DNA of 64,000 bases from Amycolatopsis pretoriensis. GTDB lineage: Bacteria; Actinomycetota; Actinomycetes; Mycobacteriales; Pseudonocardiaceae. Of the stretch, positions 60,788-64,000 are shown piece by piece. The stretch lies in NCBI RefSeq assembly GCF_900107925.1, contig NZ_FNUJ01000004.1, positions 186,001-250,000 on the forward strand, written 5' to 3'. Positions within the stretch are counted from its first letter, which is position 1. The number at the start of each line of letters is the position of its first letter. The position numbers were made by a program, and so were the translations under genes. Under the pieces are notes generated by a model. It worked only from the letters and a program-made list of their open reading frames with translations. It did no database searches and was not told the DNA's origin.

Positions 60788-61773
60788 CGACGGCAGTGGC
60801 TACGAAGGAACGTGAATCCCTCGGTGACTTCCTGCTCCGCGCCCCAGCGGTCGGCCCGGCGCTCGCGCTGGTCGTCGCGATCGTGGTGTTCTCGCTGGCC
60901 ACGGACACGTTCTTCGACCTCGACAACCTGTCCACCGTGGTCCAGCAGTCGCTCGTCGTCGGGACGCTCGCGCTGGGCCAGACGCTCGTCATCCTCATCG
61001 CGGGCATCGACCTGTCCAACGCGGCCTCGATGGTCGTCGCGACGCTGATCATGGCGAAGCTCGCCGCGGCCGGGACGAACGGCTTCGTCGCGCTGCTCGC
61101 CGGCGTCGTGCTGACGATCATCGTCGGCATCTTCATCGGTGGCCTCGCCACGCGGATCAAGCTGCCGGCGTTCATCATCACGCTCGGCACGTTCACCATG
61201 CTGACCGCGGTGTCGAAGCTGATCGCCGGCGGCCAGGCCGTCCCGGTGACCGACGGGCTGCTGCAGTGGCTCGGCACCAAGCGCTACCTCTTCGGCGGCA
61301 TCCCGATCACCTACGGCATGACGCTGGCGCTGCTGATGTACCTCGGCGTCTGGTACGCGCTGACGAAAACCGCGTGGGGCAAGCACGTCTACGCCGTCGG
61401 CAACGCGCCGGAGTCCGCGCGGCTGTCCGGGATCAAGGTCAACCGCACGGTCCTGTCGGTGTACATCGTGGCCGGGCTGACCTTCGGCATCGCGGCCTGG
61501 CAGGCGCTCGGCCGGACGCCGAACGCCGACCCGAACCAGTTCCAGCTCGGCAACCTCGACTCGATCACCGCCGTCGTCCTCGGCGGGACGAGCCTCTTCG
61601 GCGGCCGCGGCTCGGTGCTCGGGACGCTGATGGGCGCGCTGGTCGTGGCGGTGCTGCGGTCGGGCCTCACGCAGATGAACGTCGACGGCAACTACCAGGA
61701 CCTCGCCACCGGCGCCCTGCTCATCGCCGCCGTCGTGGTGGACCGGATCGCGAGGAGGCAGCAGCAGTCATGA
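60784..61773 (+). CDS. Sugar ABC transporter permease (FrcC/RbsC type)
   Basis: A 329-residue permease with 8-10 membrane helices of the BPD_transp_2 family. It has TVVQQSLVVGTLALGQTLVILIAGIDLSNAASMV, LPAFIITLGTFTMLTAVSKLI, TAWGKHVYAVGNAPESARLSGIKVNR and SITAVVLGGTSLFGGRGSVLGTLMGALVV, the last being the coupling-loop signature. GTG overlaps the stop of the binding protein; the ATPase start overlaps its own stop. Confidence 0.95.
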   Translation: MTTAVATKERESLGDFLLRAPAVGPALALVVAIVVFSLATDTFFDLDNLSTVVQQSLVVGTLALGQTLVILIAGIDLSNAASMVVATLIMAKLAAAGTNGFVALLAGVVLTIIVGIFIGGLATRIKLPAFIITLGTFTMLTAVSKLIAGGQAVPVTDGLLQWLGTKRYLFGGIPITYGMTLALLMYLGVWYALTKTAWGKHVYAVGNAPESARLSGIKVNRTVLSVYIVAGLTFGIAAWQALGRTPNADPNQFQLGNLDSITAVVLGGTSLFGGRGSVLGTLMGALVVAVLRSGLTQMNVDGNYQDLATGALLIAAVVVDRIARRQQQS

Positions 61774-62576
61774 CCGAACCGATCCTCCAGGCCCGCGGGC
61801 TGGTGAAGCGCTACGGCCGGGTGACGGCCATCGACGGCGCCGACTTCGACCTGCTGCCCGGCGAGGTGCTCGCCGTGGTCGGCGACAACGGCGCCGGGAA
61901 GTCGTCGCTCATCAAAGCCCTGTCCGGCGCGGTGATCCCGGACGAGGGCGAGATCAAAGTGGACGGTCGCACTGTCCACTTCAAGTCCCCTTTGGACGCT
62001 CGGCACTACGGCATCGAGACGGTGTACCAGGACCTCGCCGTCGCGCCCGCGCTCGACATCGCGTCGAACATGTTCCTGGGCCGGGAAAAGCGGCTCAAGG
62101 GGCCGCTCGGGCTGGTCCGGAAGCTCGACACCGCGACCATGCGGTCGGAGGCGCAGCGGATCCTCGACGAGCTGGGCATCAACATCAAGTCCATCAGCCA
62201 GCCCGTCGAGACGCTCTCGGGTGGTCAGCGCCAGGGGGTCGCCGTCGCGCGGGCCGCGGCGTTCGGCACCAAGGCCGTGATCATGGACGAGCCGACCGCC
62301 GCTTTGGGTGTCGCCGAGTCCGGCAAGGTGCTCGACCTCATCGGCCGGATCCGCGACCGCGGCCTGCCGGTGGTGCTGATCAGCCACAACATGCCGCACG
62401 TCTTCGACATCGCCGACCGCATCCACGTGCACCGCCTCGGCAAGCGCGTCGCGGTCGTCTCGCCGAAGACGCACTCGATGAACCAGGTCGTCGGCCTGCT
62501 CACGGGTGCGTTGCGGCTCGGCGAGAACGGCGAAGTCGAAGAAGCCGGGGCGACCCACGTGGCCGGCTTGAAGTGA
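61770..62576 (+). CDS. Sugar ABC transporter ATP-binding protein (single domain, FrcA type)
   Basis: A 268-residue ATPase. Walker A GDNGAGKS, signature LSGGQRQGVAVARAA and Walker B AVIMDEPTAALGVAES are intact. Ribose-type importers usually have a double ABC chain (RbsA, about 500 residues). A single domain with ETVYQDLAVAPALDIASNMFLGREK is typical of FrcA, the fructose/mannose/ribose importer ATPase. ATGA overlap with the permease and GTGA with the kinase. Confidence 0.93.
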   Translation: MTEPILQARGLVKRYGRVTAIDGADFDLLPGEVLAVVGDNGAGKSSLIKALSGAVIPDEGEIKVDGRTVHFKSPLDARHYGIETVYQDLAVAPALDIASNMFLGREKRLKGPLGLVRKLDTATMRSEAQRILDELGINIKSISQPVETLSGGQRQGVAVARAAAFGTKAVIMDEPTAALGVAESGKVLDLIGRIRDRGLPVVLISHNMPHVFDIADRIHVHRLGKRVAVVSPKTHSMNQVVGLLTGALRLGENGEVEEAGATHVAGLK

Positions 62577-63406
62577 AGGTGCTGCTGGCGGGTTTGTGCA
62601 CCGTGGACGTCGTCCAGCGGGTCGACGAGCTCCCGGCGCCGGGCGAGAAGGTCCAGTCGCTGCGGGTGGACGTCGCGGCCGGGGGGCCCGCGACGAACGC
62701 CGCGGTGACGGCCGCCGCGCTCGGCGCCGAGGCGACCCTGCTGACCGTCCTCGGGGCACACCCGCTGGCGGCGCTCGCCCGCGCCGACCTCGAAGCGCAC
62801 GGCGTCCACCTGATCGACCTGGCCCCAACGCTCGCCGACCCACCCCCGGTCAGCGCGGTGGCGGTCCGCGACCGCGACGGCGAGCGCACCGTCATCTCCC
62901 GCAACGCCGCCGAGCGGCACTTTCACGTGAAAGTGCCGCTTCCGGAAGCCGATGTCGTTTTGCTCGACGGGCACTATCCGGAACTTGCGCTGGCCGTCGC
63001 GCGGGGAACCCGAGCGCCGGTCGTGCTCGACGCCGGGAGCTGGAAGCCCGTGCTCGACGAGCTCCTGCCGCTGGTCGACGTCGCCGCCTGCTCCGCGCAC
63101 TTCACCGCGCCGGAGCCGGGGCTGCACGCGCGCGGCGTCCCCACCGTCATCACCACCGCGGGCCCCGGGCCGGTGCGGTGGTCCACTGCGGACGGCGGCT
63201 CGGGTGAGGTGCCTGTCGCCGACGTGGAAGCGCGGGACACACTGGGTGCGGGCGACGTCTGGCACGGCGCCTTCGCCGTCGCCGTGGCCCGCGAACCGAC
63301 GGTGACGGACCGGATCCGCTTCGCCAACGAGGTGGCCGCCGAACGGGTGCGGCAGGTGGGACCGCGGTCGTGGACGACCGCGATCGCAGGAAGGAACAGG
63401 ACATGA
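62573..63406 (+). CDS. PfkB family carbohydrate kinase
   Basis: A 277-residue ribokinase-type kinase. The N-terminal motif is VDVAAGGPATNAAVTAAALG, and the catalytic C-terminal motif DTLGAGDVWHGAFAVAVA carries the base Asp and anion hole. It would phosphorylate the imported sugar. It is slightly short for the family (about 300). A 28-bp palindrome in the coding region (62913-62940) supplies the residues AERHFHVKVPL near 115-125. GTG start overlaps the ATPase stop; the next kinase overlaps its stop. Confidence 0.93.
   Translation: MKVLLAGLCTVDVVQRVDELPAPGEKVQSLRVDVAAGGPATNAAVTAAALGAEATLLTVLGAHPLAALARADLEAHGVHLIDLAPTLADPPPVSAVAVRDRDGERTVISRNAAERHFHVKVPLPEADVVLLDGHYPELALAVARGTRAPVVLDAGSWKPVLDELLPLVDVAACSAHFTAPEPGLHARGVPTVITTAGPGPVRWSTADGGSGEVPVADVEARDTLGAGDVWHGAFAVAVAREPTVTDRIRFANEVAAERVRQVGPRSWTTAIAGRNRT
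62913..62940. repeat. 28-bp perfect palindrome within the PfkB gene
   Basis: The arms run AGCGGCACTTTCAC and GTGAAAGTGCCGCT with no spacer. The central CTTTCACGTGAAAG is identical to the two intergenic palindromes near 45.0 kb. It lies in frame and causes no disruption of the kinase reading frame. Confidence 0.85.
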
Positions 63407-64000
63407 CGGCGTTCGACGACTTGCTGGCCAGGGCCGAGGGCCTGACCGTGCGCGGGCAGCGCAACGTGCTGGGCATCATCGGCGCACCCGCGTCCGGCAA
63501 GACCACGCTCGCGTGGGCGCTGGCCAACGCGCTCGGCTCGCGTGCCGCGGTGGTCGGCATGGACGGCTTCCACCTCGCGCAGGTCGAGCTGCGCCGGCTG
63601 GAGCGCACCGAGCGGAAGGGCGCGCCGGACACGTTCGACGCGGCCGGCTACTTCCACATGATCAAGCGGCTCGCCGAAGGCCGCGAGACGGTCTACGCGC
63701 CGGAGTTCCGCCGCGAGATCGAGGAGCCGATCGCCGGCGCGGTGGCCGTGCCGCCGGAGGTCCAGCTGGTGATCACCGAAGGCAACTACCTGCTGCTGCC
63801 GGACGACCCGTGGAGCGCCATCCGGCCGCTGCTGACCGAGGCGTGGTTCCTCGCGCCGGACGAGCCGGAGCGGATCGAGCGGCTGGTGTCGCGTCACCGC
63901 CGCTACGGCCGTTCCCTGGTCGAGGCCCGCCGGCGCGCGCTCGGCTCGGACCAGCGCAACGCCGACCTCATCTCGCAGACGCGGGACCGCGCGGACCTGG
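63403..64000 (+). CDS. Nucleoside/sugar kinase-like P-loop protein (FrcK/uridine-kinase type), 5' part
   Basis: The first 199 codons of a gene that runs past the window end. The P-loop is GIIGAPASGKTTLAWALANAL near residue 27, followed by VVGMDGFHLAQVELRRLERTERKGAPDTFDAAGYFHMI and VITEGNYLLLPDDPWSAI. This is the uridine-kinase/pantothenate-kinase-like family that often ends fructose-importer operons (FrcK). Its substrate is unproven. The ATG overlaps the PfkB stop (ATGA). Confidence 0.88.
   Translation, partial: MTAFDDLLARAEGLTVRGQRNVLGIIGAPASGKTTLAWALANALGSRAAVVGMDGFHLAQVELRRLERTERKGAPDTFDAAGYFHMIKRLAEGRETVYAPEFRREIEEPIAGAVAVPPEVQLVITEGNYLLLPDDPWSAIRPLLTEAWFLAPDEPERIERLVSRHRRYGRSLVEARRRALGSDQRNADLISQTRDRADL

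Overview
The window comes from the chromosome of a high-GC Gram-positive bacterium. Several signs point to an actinomycete of the Pseudonocardiaceae, and Amycolatopsis is my best guess: a dnaK-grpE-dnaJ-hspR operon with HspR-type HAIR operators, a second HAIR in front of clpB, several genes with a -10 box only 6-9 bases before the start codon (leaderless mRNAs), XRE/DUF397 and DUF742 genes, an F420-dependent Ddn-like enzyme, a DasR-type operator, and many GTG starts overlapping the previous stop as GTGA. The genus is an inference; no rRNA gene is present to confirm it.

Layout. 1-4.5 kb: end of a MmcQ/YjbR protein, a GNAT and a deazaflavin-dependent oxidoreductase, an acidic unknown protein, a decayed cytochrome P450, and a YCII/DGPF protein translationally coupled to an ECF42-type sigma factor. 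4.5-7.5 kb: a large LRR-Roc-COR (Roco) GTPase with a membrane tail and comparatively AT-rich N-terminal coding, next to tRNA-Gly(CCC). 7.6-11.2 kb: an MpaB-type oxygenase, dcd, and a flavin monooxygenase divergent from a MarR regulator. 11.3-16.6 kb: a giant secreted protein with 11 tandem DUF11-like repeats and a secreted CAP protein. 16.6-20.5 kb: a CDF metal transporter with an orphan DUF742 protein, and a membrane Fe-S oxidoreductase. 20.7-26.8 kb: SMR/TetR, GNATs, an XRE-DUF397 pair, a PEBP protein, a DUF4097 protein and a secreted tripeptidyl-aminopeptidase-like hydrolase. 26.8-31.2 kb: the DnaK operon. 31.2-34.5 kb: an ABC-F resistance ATPase with an apparent leader-peptide attenuator and a WhiB7-like promoter, then a chitin-type LPMO plus lipoprotein operon under a DasR-like site. 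34.5-39.9 kb: dienelactone hydrolase, two tandem globin-reductases, MarR and MFS. 40-42.6 kb: clpB. 42.7-49.1 kb: membrane and secreted unknowns, an SDR, a MacB-type ABC exporter, pyrE and CsbD. 49.3-51.6 kb: an ECF sigma factor, a zinc anti-sigma/Asp23 fusion and Asp23-family genes. 51.6-57.7 kb: DUF2784, an RNA methyltransferase, a GH5 glycosidase, a molybdopterin oxidoreductase divergent from a GH76-like protein, and an AAC(2')-I-type acetyltransferase. 57.7-64 kb: a sugar uptake locus with two LacI-type regulators (one lacking its DNA-binding domain), a FrcBCA-like ABC importer, a PfkB kinase and the start of a second kinase.

How they fit together. HspR, made from the end of the DnaK operon, probably represses both that operon and clpB through near-identical HAIR operators. 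The sugar locus is organised round a perfect 24-bp operator between the complete LacI gene and the importer. The chitin LPMO appears to be linked to N-acetylglucosamine sensing. Two loci carry candidate antibiotic defence (ABC-F, AAC(2')-I). A 14-base palindrome, CTTTCACGTGAAAG, occurs three times, once inside the PfkB coding sequence, and is not explained by any annotated gene. No rRNA, CRISPR array, insertion sequence or prophage was seen.
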